A stretch of DNA of 64,000 nucleotides from Actinomadura alba (GCF_014323705.1 NZ_JABVEC010000039.1:1-64000), one strand, 5' to 3'; positions 1 through 9,018 are shown, counted from the stretch's first letter. Translations and numbers: made by a program. Notes: generated by a model from the letters alone, not told the origin.

Positions 1-46
1 TGCGCAAGTGCATGATCACGGCCGGGGGACCGAGGTCAGACGGCCG

Positions 47-1984
47 TCACTGGAGCTTGCTGACCGGCTTGGGCAGGTCGACCTTGCCCGGGCCCTGCCA
101 CTTGCTCTTGGTCTGCCGCCCGAACTCGAACGTTCCGCCACCGACGACCACCGGGATGGTGATCTTGCTGGCGGCCAGGTCCACCGTGACGGCGGCGCCC
201 GTCGCGGCGTCGGCGTTGTAGCTGGCGTCCGTGCCGGCGATGATCAGCCCCAGCCGGTGGCCCTCCTTGAAGACGTACTCCTGGGGAAGGGTCTGCCAGC
301 GCACCTGGGCGTACTTACCCGGCTCGAGCGGCGTCGGGTGGCTGAGCGACGAGCGGTTCTGCGCGTCGATCCATCCACGGGCGACGATCTCGAGGGGACG
401 GTTCGCCGTGTTCGTGACGGTCTTCTTGTAGCAGGCGTCGTCCGCCGCGGTGCTCTCACCGTGACAGCTCTCCTCGGTGAGCGTGGTGATGCCCAGCCTG
501 GTACGCCAGTCGACCCGGGTGTCCTCGCCGTAGTCGACCACCAGCGCGGTGAGGTTGGAGGTCGGCTTGTCGAGCTTCACCCGCAGGTCGGCGGTCGGCG
601 TGCCGGACAACCGCACATCGGCCGGCAGCGGCTGGCTGACATAGGCGAGCCGGTTCGGGTTGGCGACGGTCGGGTCGGCGACCAGCGCGTTCTCGCTCAC
701 CCGGGCGTCGGTGAAGGTCGCGGTGCCGGAACCACGGGTGAGGTCGAGGCCACCGTCCGCCTGCGGCCGCAGGGGCAGGCCGATGGCATTGCGCGCGGGC
801 CAGTCCGACTGCGTGATCCAGTTGTCCGGGCCGAGCTGTACGTCCGCCCGCGGCTCATTCATGATCCCGTTCTGGATGCTGTACAGCCACTGGTCGAACC
901 AGCGGTGCAGCGTGCTGACCCACTCTTCGCGGCGGAAGTCGAACGGGTCGACGTGCTCGTACTGCCCGATCCAGACCTTGCGCGGCACACCCTCCTCGGC
1001 GAGCGCCTTCCACCACGTGGAGAAGTGGTCGGGCTTGACGTTGAGGTCGTTGACCGTGTGCACGGCGAAGACGCTGGCGCGGACCCTGCTGACATCGGCG
1101 AGCGTGCCGTCGATGTAGTCGCGCTCTTTCCAGTACGGGTTGAAGTTGCCCGTCTCGTCGCCGTCCTCGGCGTTCATCCGCTCGTGCGTCGCGGCGCACT
1201 TCGCGTCCTCTTCGGTGTCGACGTACTGCGCGAGCCAGGTCTGGTAGTTGTTGTTGTTGTACGTGACGCCGTTCATCCGCTGGTAGCGGTACCACGAGCT
1301 GATCGCGGAGATCGGGACGATGGTCTCCAGACCCTTGACCCCGGTCGCCGCGACGCCGTTGGCGAGCGTGCCGTCGTACGACTTGCCGATCATGGCCGCC
1401 TTGCCGGTGGTCCAGGTGGCCTTGACCGGGCTGCCGTCGGATCCGTACGCCTTGGCGCGCCCGTTCAGCCAGTCGATCACCGCCTTGCCGCCCAGGACGT
1501 CGGCGCGGCCGCCGGTGTCGTTGCAGCCGTCGGACTTGTTCGTGCCGATCATGTCCACGTTGAGCACGGCGTAGCCGCGCGGCACGAAGTAGTTGTCGTA
1601 GAAGAGCGGGAACTTGGCCGGTCCGCCGTCAGCGTCGTAGACCTTGCGCTCCGCCTCGTTGCCTCGTCCGGAGTTGTCGTAGTACGGACTCTCATCAATG
1701 ATCACTGGGACCTTGAGTCCCTGGTCGGACTCCTTCGGCCTGATGATGTCCACCCGCACGCGATCCTTCTTGCCGTCCAGGTCGGTGTCGATGGTCGACT
1801 CGACGTAGACGTACTCGCGAATGGCGTCGGCATAGGAGAAGACCGGCTGGGTCACACCGTTCGCGACCTTGATCTTCGGCTTGGCCTGCGCGGACGCGAC
1901 CCCGCCGGTGGCCAGGCTGGCGCCCAGCAACAGCGGGACGGCGAGCGCGAGCGCTCGTTTTCGGGGTCTCCGGATACCCGGCAA
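47..1984 (-). CDS. Secreted CocE/NonD-family hydrolase (X-Pro dipeptidyl-peptidase type, S15)
   Basis: Alpha/beta hydrolase that probably cleaves X-Pro dipeptides or acyl esters outside the cell. The first ~35 residues form a signal peptide: basic RRPRKR, then a long Ala/Leu core ending in ASAQA. The nucleophile motif GKSYDG places the catalytic serine near residue 202, as expected for S15/CocE enzymes, and the C-terminal ~230 residues look like the family's beta-jelly-roll domain. The TTG start is preferred because GGAGG lies 6 nt upstream and the signal peptide then begins correctly; the longer in-frame ATG at 2101 would bury it. Length 645 aa is normal. Substrate is not determinable. Confidence 0.88.
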   Translation of the reverse strand: MPGIRRPRKRALALAVPLLLGASLATGGVASAQAKPKIKVANGVTQPVFSYADAIREYVYVESTIDTDLDGKKDRVRVDIIRPKESDQGLKVPVIIDESPYYDNSGRGNEAERKVYDADGGPAKFPLFYDNYFVPRGYAVLNVDMIGTNKSDGCNDTGGRADVLGGKAVIDWLNGRAKAYGSDGSPVKATWTTGKAAMIGKSYDGTLANGVAATGVKGLETIVPISAISSWYRYQRMNGVTYNNNNYQTWLAQYVDTEEDAKCAATHERMNAEDGDETGNFNPYWKERDYIDGTLADVSRVRASVFAVHTVNDLNVKPDHFSTWWKALAEEGVPRKVWIGQYEHVDPFDFRREEWVSTLHRWFDQWLYSIQNGIMNEPRADVQLGPDNWITQSDWPARNAIGLPLRPQADGGLDLTRGSGTATFTDARVSENALVADPTVANPNRLAYVSQPLPADVRLSGTPTADLRVKLDKPTSNLTALVVDYGEDTRVDWRTRLGITTLTEESCHGESTAADDACYKKTVTNTANRPLEIVARGWIDAQNRSSLSHPTPLEPGKYAQVRWQTLPQEYVFKEGHRLGLIIAGTDASYNADAATGAAVTVDLAASKITIPVVVGGGTFEFGRQTKSKWQGPGKVDLPKPVSKLQ

Positions 1985-2323
1985 CGCATACCTCCAGGAT
2001 CGGGTTTGATCGCCAAGGCGACCTTTGACGATCGCCCTGACCGAGGCACTGCCTATCGCGATTGGGCGGCCATGGTAAACGGCAGACTTTGCCAAGATCA
2101 CGCGGAGCCATGCCGGAGGCGCTCATCGGCCACGCGGCCACCGCCGGCGGCGGAGCGTTTCGTAATGCCGGGAGTGCGCGCCGTAACGCGCAGTGCGTCG
2201 GCTCGGGCCAGTTCGTCAGGACGGCAGAATGTCGTTTCGGAACCCGTCGCCCCAGATCAGGTCGTTGCGGAGCGGAATCCGGCCGCGTCCGTTCAGCCCT
2301 GATCGCTGTTATGCCTTGGGTGA
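1985..2323. other. Intergenic region upstream of the secreted hydrolase
   Basis: This stretch of 339 bases lies between the start of the secreted hydrolase and the end of a 63-codon ORF. It holds the hydrolase ribosome binding site (GGAGG complement at 1991-1995) and presumably its promoter. Long open frames on the plus strand here are GC-rich shadows. I see no RNA gene or strong hairpin. Confidence 0.5.
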
Positions 2324-2515
2324 TCAGAGGGGTTGGTTCAGGGTGGCGAAGCTATCGCAGCGCAATGTGCGCTTGGCCTCCTCGATCCAGTACGAGCAGA
2401 TGACCACCTGGCCCGCGACGTTGTCAGAGTTCGGCACGGCTCCGTACCAGAGGTTGTCGAAGCCGGGCTCCCGGTGGACACACTCCCGCTCCGCAAGGTC
2501 CTCGATCGATGTCAT
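2324..2515 (-). CDS. Small hypothetical protein downstream of the GH25 lysozyme
   Basis: An unrecognised 63-aa protein with three cysteines (C12, C40, C53) and no signal peptide or membrane segment. Third codon positions are strongly G/C, as in real genes of this genome, which supports coding. It starts 19 nt after the stop of the GH25 gene on the same strand and lacks a clear Shine-Dalgarno site, so it would rely on translational coupling. It could be a remnant of a longer protein. Confidence 0.5.
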   Translation of the reverse strand: MTSIEDLAERECVHREPGFDNLWYGAVPNSDNVAGQVVICSYWIEEAKRTLRCDSFATLNQPL

Positions 2516-2534
2516 GGTGCGTTGTCGGCGGGAA

Positions 2535-3350
2535 TCAGTCCTTCGCCTCCAGTGCGGTCAGCCGGGCATCGAGGCCGCCGAGCCGTTCGAGTGCCTCCCT
2601 GAGCATCGCGTTGGTCTCGTCCTGGGCCTTCTCCAGGTGCCCCAGGATCGACTCCGCGCGCCATTTCTCGCCGTCGCCGGTGTCGATCTCGTACTCCCAC
2701 ACGTCCTTGGCCGACAGGTCGTCGCCGAGCGCGAGCGCCTTCAGCTGGTCGAGTGTCCCCCGGTAGGCGTTGACGTCGCAGCGGCCCGTGATCCCCGGAA
2801 CGGTGGCGGAGCTGGAGTACTGCAGCACCGAGATCGGCTCGCCGCCGAACGTCGCCCACCAGGCCGCCGGGACCTTGCCGTACAGAGAACTCGGGGATCC
2901 GCCGCCGGTCACGTAGTGCGACTGCCAGACGCTGTCGAAGAACGACAGGTCGGGCCGCCCGGTCTGCTCCCAGAACCAGCGCGGGTAATAGCCGATCACC
3001 GGGTGCCCGCCGGTGCGCTCCTTGAACTCGGCCACCCAGTCACGGGCGGTGGCGGCGTTCGCGCCGGACGCCTCCACGTCCAGGGCGACGGCGACCCGGC
3101 CGACGTCCCCGGCCTTGGACAGGAAGTACCTGGCCTGTGCCGCGCCGTTCCCGCCGTGCAGGAAATGGTAGGCGCCCGGCAGGAAATCGCCGAGGGCGAG
3201 CATTCCCGCCCTGTTGTGGGACCACGTCGGATTCGTGTAGTTCGTGGATTCGGTGACCTTGGAGAAGGCGAACCGGATCCCGGCGCCATGGACCTTCCGC
3301 CAATCCGGTTCTCCCTGATAGGACGCAACGTCCACGCCGAAGATGGGCAT
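2535..3350 (-). CDS. Glycoside hydrolase family 25 (lysozyme-like) protein
   Basis: Probable N-acetylmuramidase. The GH25 domain spans about residues 1-205: the opening FGVDVASYQG contributes D7, and ALDVEASG contributes the acidic pair D91/E93, matching the family's catalytic acids. The last ~60 residues are charged and helical (EKAQDETNAMLREALERLGG), likely a coiled coil. No signal peptide is visible, so the protein acts in the cytoplasm, leaves by another route, or resembles a phage-type endolysin. The ATG is preceded by AGGGGAGG. An upstream in-frame extension reads through another gene's opposite frame and was rejected. Confidence 0.9.
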   Translation of the reverse strand: MPIFGVDVASYQGEPDWRKVHGAGIRFAFSKVTESTNYTNPTWSHNRAGMLALGDFLPGAYHFLHGGNGAAQARYFLSKAGDVGRVAVALDVEASGANAATARDWVAEFKERTGGHPVIGYYPRWFWEQTGRPDLSFFDSVWQSHYVTGGGSPSSLYGKVPAAWWATFGGEPISVLQYSSSATVPGITGRCDVNAYRGTLDQLKALALGDDLSAKDVWEYEIDTGDGEKWRAESILGHLEKAQDETNAMLREALERLGGLDARLTALEAKD

Positions 3351-3417
3351 CGCCTCCCCTTTCACCGGCGCCGTCGGGTCGCCCCAGACTCTACCGGCGG
3401 CCGGGCGGCGCGCACCC

Positions 3418-4128
3418 TCACAACGGAGGATGCGGCCGGCGGTCCGGGAGCGGGGAACGCGCGACGCGGAATCCCACGTCGTCGATCCGAAGGGTCGGGT
3501 GGCTGCGGCGCCGTACCGAGGCCCGGCAGCTCCACCGCTCGTCGAACCACCCGCCGCCGCGCAGCACCCGGTAAGTGCCGTAGACCTCGGCGTCGTAGAC
3601 GTCCCAGCACCACTCCCAGACGTTGCCGAGCATGTCGTACAGGCCCCACGCGTTGGGCCGCTTGCCGCCGACGTCGTGCGTCCGCTCGTGCGAGTTGCCG
3701 CGGTGCCAGGCGATCTCGTCGAGCTCCCCGTACCGCGGACCGACCGTACCGGCGCGGCATGCGTGCTCCCACTCGGCCTCGGTCGGCAGCCGGTATCCGT
3801 CAGCGGACGCGTCCCACTCGACGTCCCCGGCGTCATCTCCGGTGTCGGCGTGGAGGCGGTACGTGGGCGCCAGCCCCTCGCTCTCGGACAGGGCGTTGCA
3901 GAACCGGACCGCGTCCGTCCACGAGACGCCCTCGACGGGCAACCGGTCGCCTCGCGCAGTGCTCGGCCGCCGGCCGGTGACCTGTGCGTACAGCGCCTGC
4001 GTGACCGGGACCGCCGCGAGCCGGTACGCCGCAAGCTCGACCGGCCAGCTGCGCCACGTTCGCCGGTCCGAGAGCGTCACCCGCCCCGCCGGGACGGCGA
4101 CCATCTCATTCCCCGCGCTCGCGTCCAT
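3418..4128 (-). CDS. SUMF1/FGE-sulfatase-domain protein (formylglycine-generating-enzyme-like)
   Basis: The whole 236-aa protein is an FGE-sulfatase fold: EMVAVPAG at the start, RLPTEAEWEHACRAGT near the middle, GLYDMLGNVWEWCWD, and the terminal RVLRGGGWF...GFRVAR signature. True formylglycine-generating enzymes carry a redox cysteine pair spaced C-x4-C before the final segment. Here only one cysteine (in SCRASVRRRSHP) occupies that region, so sulfatase maturation is doubtful and a related or non-catalytic role is more likely. An internal ATG at 4104 has a better ribosome site (GGGGAA). No sulfatase gene is adjacent. Confidence 0.85.
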   Translation of the reverse strand: MDASAGNEMVAVPAGRVTLSDRRTWRSWPVELAAYRLAAVPVTQALYAQVTGRRPSTARGDRLPVEGVSWTDAVRFCNALSESEGLAPTYRLHADTGDDAGDVEWDASADGYRLPTEAEWEHACRAGTVGPRYGELDEIAWHRGNSHERTHDVGGKRPNAWGLYDMLGNVWEWCWDVYDAEVYGTYRVLRGGGWFDERWSCRASVRRRSHPTLRIDDVGFRVARSPLPDRRPHPPL

Positions 4129-4197
4129 GAGCCGACGATCTTACCGGCGCCCCCCGTGCTGCGCCGACGCATCCGACAGCGGCAGTACCATCCCCTG

Positions 4198-5031
4198 ATG
4201 GCCAAGGACTGGGAGTGGGATGAAACGCTGTATGCGGACAGCGCTCCACATTACGCCGTCGGTCGAATGCCCTACCCGCCCAGCCTTGCCGACGCCATCC
4301 GCAAGGAGCTCAGCCTCGACGGCCGCGGTCGGCTGCTGGACGTCGGCTGTGGTCCTGGGTCATTGAGTCTCCTGCTTGCGCCCATGTTCGAGACGGCGGT
4401 CGGCGTCGACGCGGACCGCGACATGATCATTCAGGCCTCCCGTCGTGCCAGCGAGACCAACGCGACGAACGTCCGGTGGCGGCAACTGCGTGCCGAGGAC
4501 CTGCCCGCTGACCTCGGCGGCTTCCGGGTAGTTACGTTCGCCCAGTCGTTCCACTGGATGGATCAGGCCCTCGTAGCCCGTCGGCTCCGCGACATGCTCG
4601 ACCCAAGTGGTGCATGGGTCCATGTCCACGCGACCACGCATCGAGGCATGCCGGGTGTTGATCCGCTGCCGCACCCGCGTCCCCCGTGGGACCGCATCGA
4701 CGAGCTGGTCGCCAGATACCTGGGACCGGTTCGCCGCGCGGGTCGAAGCCTGTTGCCCACCGGGACCCGCGCCGGCGAAGAGGAGATCATGAGACAGGCC
4801 GGCTTCACCGGCCCGAGCCGGATCGAGGTCAGCGGTAATCAGATCGTGGACCGCGGAGTCGACGACATCGTCTCGGTGGTGTTCTCGCTCTCCAGCTCGA
4901 CGCCACACCTGTTCGCTGCTGACCTGCCGACGTTCGAGACGGACCTGCGTCGCCTGTTGATGCAGACGTCAGACAACGGCCGGTTCTCCGAGCGGACGCG
5001 AGAGATCGCCGTCGTGGTCTGGCGTCCCTGA
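4198..5031 (+). CDS. Class I SAM-dependent methyltransferase
   Basis: A 277-aa methyltransferase of the type 11 (Methyltransf_11) kind. Motif I, LLDVGCGPGS, lies at residues 46-55, followed by the acidic VGVDAD strand and a post-I region ending in FAQSFHWMD. The substrate is unknown. It is transcribed away from the FGE-like gene with only 69 nt between them, so the promoters share this gap. No Shine-Dalgarno site precedes the ATG; TACCAT 7-12 nt upstream could be a -10 element of a leaderless transcript. Compare with the methyltransferases that start WDxxLYxxSAPHYxxGRxPYP in many actinomycetes. Confidence 0.85.
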   Translation: MAKDWEWDETLYADSAPHYAVGRMPYPPSLADAIRKELSLDGRGRLLDVGCGPGSLSLLLAPMFETAVGVDADRDMIIQASRRASETNATNVRWRQLRAEDLPADLGGFRVVTFAQSFHWMDQALVARRLRDMLDPSGAWVHVHATTHRGMPGVDPLPHPRPPWDRIDELVARYLGPVRRAGRSLLPTGTRAGEEEIMRQAGFTGPSRIEVSGNQIVDRGVDDIVSVVFSLSSSTPHLFAADLPTFETDLRRLLMQTSDNGRFSERTREIAVVVWRP

Positions 5032-5313
5032 AGCTGTCACTACCCGCTTTCCGGTGAGAGTGTCCCAGCTTCAAACACGACTTCTCTGTGCGTTTGCTGA
5101 CCAGGAAGGTGAGGGCGAGGTCGATGCCTGAGCGCTGACGAACTCAAGGACCCGGAAGCCTTCCCCATCGGCTCGCTGAGCGACATCGCCGCTGCGGGGG
5201 CCGCTCGCTCCGGTCCGGGCTCCGGCGCGGAGCGCATATGGGTGGAGTGTGCTGTGTCTAGAGTTGATGTTGGCCGTCACGAGGACGCCGCGCCTCAGCC
5301 AGGGAGGCTCTAT

Positions 5314-6252
5314 ATGGCGGCGACCGCTGCGAAATACGCCGAGTTCGCCGCCAGGGAGGCGCACGGCGTGTCGCCCGCATACGAACGCCTGTCGCTCGCG
5401 GTCTCCCGCGACGAGGAGGTGCTCGCACGGCTCGACACGCTCCCGCCGATCAAGCGGCAGCCGAACCTGTTATTCGGCGTCGTACGGTTCCTCGGCGGCC
5501 CGGTCGAGGAACCGGCCGCGTTCCACGACTACGCGGTGGCGAACTGGGCGGCGATCGAGACGGAGATACGCACCCGGACCACGCAGACGAACGAGGTCGG
5601 GCGGTGTGCCGTACTGCTGCCGGTGTTCGCCGCGCTGCCCCAGCCGCTCGCACTGCTGGAGGTCGGCGCGTCCGCCGGGCTGTGCCTTTACCCCGACCGG
5701 TACGCCTACCGCTACGGCGATCACGTGGTCGGCTCCGGCGAACCGGTCCTTGAGTGCGTGGCGACCGGAGTGGCGCCGCCGTCCGGCATACCCGATGTGG
5801 TGTGGCGGGCCGGTCTGGATCTGAACCCGCTCGAGGTGACCGACTCCGCGGACGTCGCGTGGCTCGACGCCCTCATCTGGCCGGAGCACACACACCGCCG
5901 CGCCCGGCTGCGGGCCGCGGCGGCCGTCGCCGCGGCCGAGCCACCGCTACTCGTACGCGGCGACCTGGTGGACGACCTGCCGGCGCTGGCCACGCAGGCG
6001 CCGGCCGACGCGACGCTGGTGGTGTTCCACAACTCCGTGATGTACCAGGTGCCGGCGCCGCGGCGGGAGGCGTTCGCTGAGGTGGTACGCAGGCTTCCTG
6101 GGCACTGGATCGCGAACGAGGCACCGGACGTGCTGCCCTACGACACGCTGCCGAAGCCGCCGAGCGAGGCGCTGCACAACGTGCTCGCGCTGGACGGGAT
6201 GCCGCTCGCCTGGACCCGGTCGCACGGGCAGACGATCATCTGGTTCGCATAA
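5314..6252 (+). CDS. DUF2332 domain-containing protein
   Basis: A 312-aa member of the actinobacterial DUF2332 family, recognised from the block LLEVGASAGLCLYPDRY followed by GLDLNPLEVTD and LVVFHNSVMYQV. These motifs resemble a degenerate Rossmann methyltransferase fold, but no activity is established. The ATG at 5314 is chosen because AGGGAGG lies 6 nt upstream; an in-frame start 24 codons earlier lacks one. The gene stands alone, convergent with the kinase gene downstream. Confidence 0.85.
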   Translation: MAATAAKYAEFAAREAHGVSPAYERLSLAVSRDEEVLARLDTLPPIKRQPNLLFGVVRFLGGPVEEPAAFHDYAVANWAAIETEIRTRTTQTNEVGRCAVLLPVFAALPQPLALLEVGASAGLCLYPDRYAYRYGDHVVGSGEPVLECVATGVAPPSGIPDVVWRAGLDLNPLEVTDSADVAWLDALIWPEHTHRRARLRAAAAVAAAEPPLLVRGDLVDDLPALATQAPADATLVVFHNSVMYQVPAPRREAFAEVVRRLPGHWIANEAPDVLPYDTLPKPPSEALHNVLALDGMPLAWTRSHGQTIIWFA

Positions 6253-6282
6253 CCGTTTCGGGCAGGTCCCGCCCGTGATCCG

Positions 6283-8349
6283 CTACTGCAGCTCCGCGGC
6301 GGTGTAGAAACCGGTGTCGATGAGGTCCTTCTGGTAGTTGTTCTTGTAGATCACTACCGGGTTCAGCAGGTGGGCCGGGACGACCTTGACCCCGTTGTTG
6401 TAGTCGGTGGTGTTGTTCACCTCGGGCTTGCCGCCCTTGAGCAGCGTGTCGGCCATCCTCACGGTGACCGCGGCGAGCCGGCGGGTGTCCTTGTGGATGG
6501 TGGCGAACTGCTCACCCTTGATGATCGACTTCACCGAGGCGACCTCGGCGTCCTGGCCGGTGACGACCGGGTACGGCCGGCCGGCGGTGCCGTAGCCGGC
6601 GCTCTTGAGGGCGGACAGGATGCCGATCGACAGACCGTCGTAGGGCGAGAGCACGCCCTGGACCTTGGGGCCGCGGGTGTAGTTCTGAGTGATCAGGTCT
6701 TCCATGCGATTCTGCGCGGTCGCCGGGTCCCAGCGCCGGATGGCGGCGGTCATGAAGTCGGTCTGACCGCTCTTGACGACCAGGGTGCCCTTCGTCAGGT
6801 ACGGCTTCAGCGTGTCCATCGCGCCGTTGTAGAAGACCGTGGCGTTGTCGTCGTCCGGCGACCCCGCGAAGATCTCGATGCTGAACGGGCCCTTGGCGGT
6901 GCCGTCGGAGCCGTCTTCCTTCTTCAGGCCGAGACCGACCAGCAGCGAGGTGGCCTGCATGACGCCGACCTTGTAGTTGTCGAAGGTGGCGTAGTAGTCC
7001 ACGTTCGGCGACTTGTGGATCAGCCGGTCGTAGGCGATGACCGGGATGTGCTTGTCGGCCGCCCGCTGGAGCTGGGTGGTGAGCGCGGCGCCGTCGATCG
7101 CGGTGACGATCAGCAGCTTGGCACCCTTGGTGATCTGGTTCTCGATCTGGGTGGCGTTGTCGTTCTCGGAGTACTGGAGGTCGACCTTGTAGCCAAGCTT
7201 CTCCAGCGAGCTCTTGACGTTCTCGCCGTCGTGGATCCAACGCTCGGAGGAGTTCCCCGGCATGGTCACGCCGACCAGCGCGCCCTTGCCCGCGCCGGCG
7301 TCCGGCGAGGCCTTCCGCGACATGAACGCCGACACCACCACGGCCGCGGTGAGGGCGAGCACCGCCGCGGCGGCGGTTGCGATGAGGACGGGTCGTCTGC
7401 GCCGCGGTGACGGCGGCCGGGCCGGGGACGGGTCCAGAGCGGTCGGCACCGGGTCCGGAGCGGCCGGCACCGGGTCCAGAGCCGTCGGCACCGGGTCCGG
7501 AGCGGCCGGGGACGGGTCTGGAGCGGTCGGCGGGGCGGGTGTGTGCACGAGCCGGGTGAGCTGGGCGTGGAGTTGGTCGGTGGTCGGGCGCCGGTCCGGG
7601 TCGCGTTGCAGCAGCGCCATGATCGTGGGCTCAAGGGGTCCCGCCCGTTCGGCGGGAGCGGGATCTTCGGTCGTGATGGCGACGAAGACCGCTCCGGTGC
7701 TCGCGCCTTCGAACGGACGACGGCCCTCCACCGCCGCGTAGAGCGTCGCACCGAGCGACCACAGGTCGGAGGCGGCGGTAGCCCCCAGGCCACGCACCTG
7801 CTCGGGCGACATGAAGGCGGGAGTACCGATGACCGCACCCGACATGGTCAGGGTCGTATCGCCGTCGACCGCCGCGATCCCGAAGTCGGTCAAGACGACG
7901 CGCTCGTCCTCCAGCAGCACGTTGGCCGGTTTGATGTCCCGGTGCGTGATGCCCGCTTGGTGCGCCGCGCGCACGGCGGCCAGCATCCGCAAGCCGATTC
8001 GCGCGACCTGCACCGGCGGCAGCGGCCCCTCCGCTCTCAGCAGCTCCTCCAGGGAACGCCCGCGCACCAGTTCCATGACGATCCAGGGGCGGCCGTCGTC
8101 ACCGGTGACCCGGTCGTGCACGGTGACGATGCCCGGATGCTTCAGCCCGGCGGCGGCACGCGCCTCCCGGTCCAACCGCGCGATCAAGGTCCGCCGCTCG
8201 TCGGCGGTCAGATGCTCGGGCAGGCGCAGTTCCTTGACCGCCACCTCCCGGCCAAGATGCTCGTCGTGAGCACGCCAGACGGCCCCCATCCCACCCCGGC
8301 CCAGCAGCGAGGTCAACCGGTACCGGCCCGCCAGCACATGATCGTCCAC
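6283..8349 (-). CDS. Receptor Ser/Thr protein kinase with extracellular sugar-binding-protein domain
   Basis: A one-pass membrane kinase of 688 aa. Residues 8-265 are a Hanks-type kinase with LGRGGMG (16-22), K39 of VAVK, HRDIKPAN (136-143, D138) and DFG (155-157), all intact. A Pro-rich linker made of seven-residue repeats (PDPVPTA/LDPVPAA) leads to a membrane helix at about 319-341. The remaining ~340 residues read as a periplasmic-binding-protein type 1 domain of the xylose/multiple-sugar kind (VGVTMPGNSSERW, LLIVTAIDGAAL, HIPVIAYDRLI, VVTGQDAEVASVKSI). The natural inference is that ligand binding outside regulates phosphorylation inside. GTG start. No sugar transporter is adjacent. Confidence 0.9.
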   Translation of the reverse strand: MDDHVLAGRYRLTSLLGRGGMGAVWRAHDEHLGREVAVKELRLPEHLTADERRTLIARLDREARAAAGLKHPGIVTVHDRVTGDDGRPWIVMELVRGRSLEELLRAEGPLPPVQVARIGLRMLAAVRAAHQAGITHRDIKPANVLLEDERVVLTDFGIAAVDGDTTLTMSGAVIGTPAFMSPEQVRGLGATAASDLWSLGATLYAAVEGRRPFEGASTGAVFVAITTEDPAPAERAGPLEPTIMALLQRDPDRRPTTDQLHAQLTRLVHTPAPPTAPDPSPAAPDPVPTALDPVPAAPDPVPTALDPSPARPPSPRRRRPVLIATAAAAVLALTAAVVVSAFMSRKASPDAGAGKGALVGVTMPGNSSERWIHDGENVKSSLEKLGYKVDLQYSENDNATQIENQITKGAKLLIVTAIDGAALTTQLQRAADKHIPVIAYDRLIHKSPNVDYYATFDNYKVGVMQATSLLVGLGLKKEDGSDGTAKGPFSIEIFAGSPDDDNATVFYNGAMDTLKPYLTKGTLVVKSGQTDFMTAAIRRWDPATAQNRMEDLITQNYTRGPKVQGVLSPYDGLSIGILSALKSAGYGTAGRPYPVVTGQDAEVASVKSIIKGEQFATIHKDTRRLAAVTVRMADTLLKGGKPEVNNTTDYNNGVKVVPAHLLNPVVIYKNNYQKDLIDTGFYTAAELQ
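7426..7530. repeat. Five 21-bp tandem repeats in the kinase linker
   Basis: Five consecutive 21-bp units of the form caccgggtccggagcggcc with minor variants lie inside the kinase gene. They encode the Pro-rich heptads between the kinase domain and the membrane helix. Being in phase, copy-number change would alter linker length without a frameshift. Confidence 0.85.
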
Positions 8350-8456
8350 GCCCCGACCCTAACCGCAAGCCATCCGCGGCGATGGCTGCACGACAGAAGT
8401 AGATCTCCACTTGCCGAGACGGCTGTCTCGCCTTACGCGGGCAGTCGAAAGGGCAG

Positions 8457-8792
8457 CTAATCGGCCACCTTGGACGTGGCCCGTTCCGGGCTTTGATGTG
8501 GCAGCCCGGTCGTTGCGGCCGGGCCGTTCGCCTTCTGCCCGTGCGAGGGCGCAGCGTTCGGCCTCGCCGGGGGCGCAGGGTCAGACGCTTGTTCCTCGCG
8601 GGGCCGGGTCGCCGCGACTTCGGCGATCTCAGCGGCCAGGTGACCGATCTCCTGCGCGGCTTCATCCGGAAGGCGAAGCATGGTGATCCGGGCGCGCTCC
8701 ACGATCGGGAGATCCTCCGGCGTCGCGGTGAAGATCTGGACGAAGACTTGCACGAGCGTGCCCAGGCGTTCGGGGGTGAGGTCGTCGTTCAT
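8457..8792 (-). CDS. Hypothetical protein, 111 aa
   Basis: I do not recognise this protein. The N-terminal half is helical and acidic (MNDDLTPERLGTLVQVFVQI, then LPDEAAQEIGHLAAEIAEVA), and the C-terminal third is a low-complexity Ala/Pro/Ser tail. No membrane segment or signal peptide is visible. AAAGGAT lies 8 nt upstream of the ATG, supporting the start. It lies 107 nt upstream of the receptor kinase on the same strand, so the two could be co-transcribed, but nothing links them functionally. Confidence 0.6.
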   Translation of the reverse strand: MNDDLTPERLGTLVQVFVQIFTATPEDLPIVERARITMLRLPDEAAQEIGHLAAEIAEVAATRPREEQASDPAPPARPNAAPSHGQKANGPAATTGLPHQSPERATSKVAD

Positions 8793-9018
8793 GCGTCCAT
8801 CCTTTCGCGTTCACCGCGGATCGGCTCGCGATGGCGTGGATGAGCGCACGGACCGGTGGGATCTCGGTGACCTCCCGCACCGCCGCGACCCCTCGCGGAA
8901 CAGGCCTCGGCGTCACCTGTCGATAACCGCGATCTGTGGCACCATGCGGTCATGTGCTACGTGACCGCCCGGCAGTGGGGGCGGAGCGCAGGCTCCGGCG
9001 GCCCGGACGGGTTCCTCC

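Noticed and set aside
8..2302. 764-codon plus-strand open frame opposite the secreted hydrolase
   Set aside because: It is the antisense shadow of a gene with clear family motifs and signal peptide; its translation has no recognisable domains.
5032..5313. Short minus-strand frames between the methyltransferase and DUF2332 genes
   Set aside because: They have mixed codon use, no ribosome sites and no recognisable protein features.
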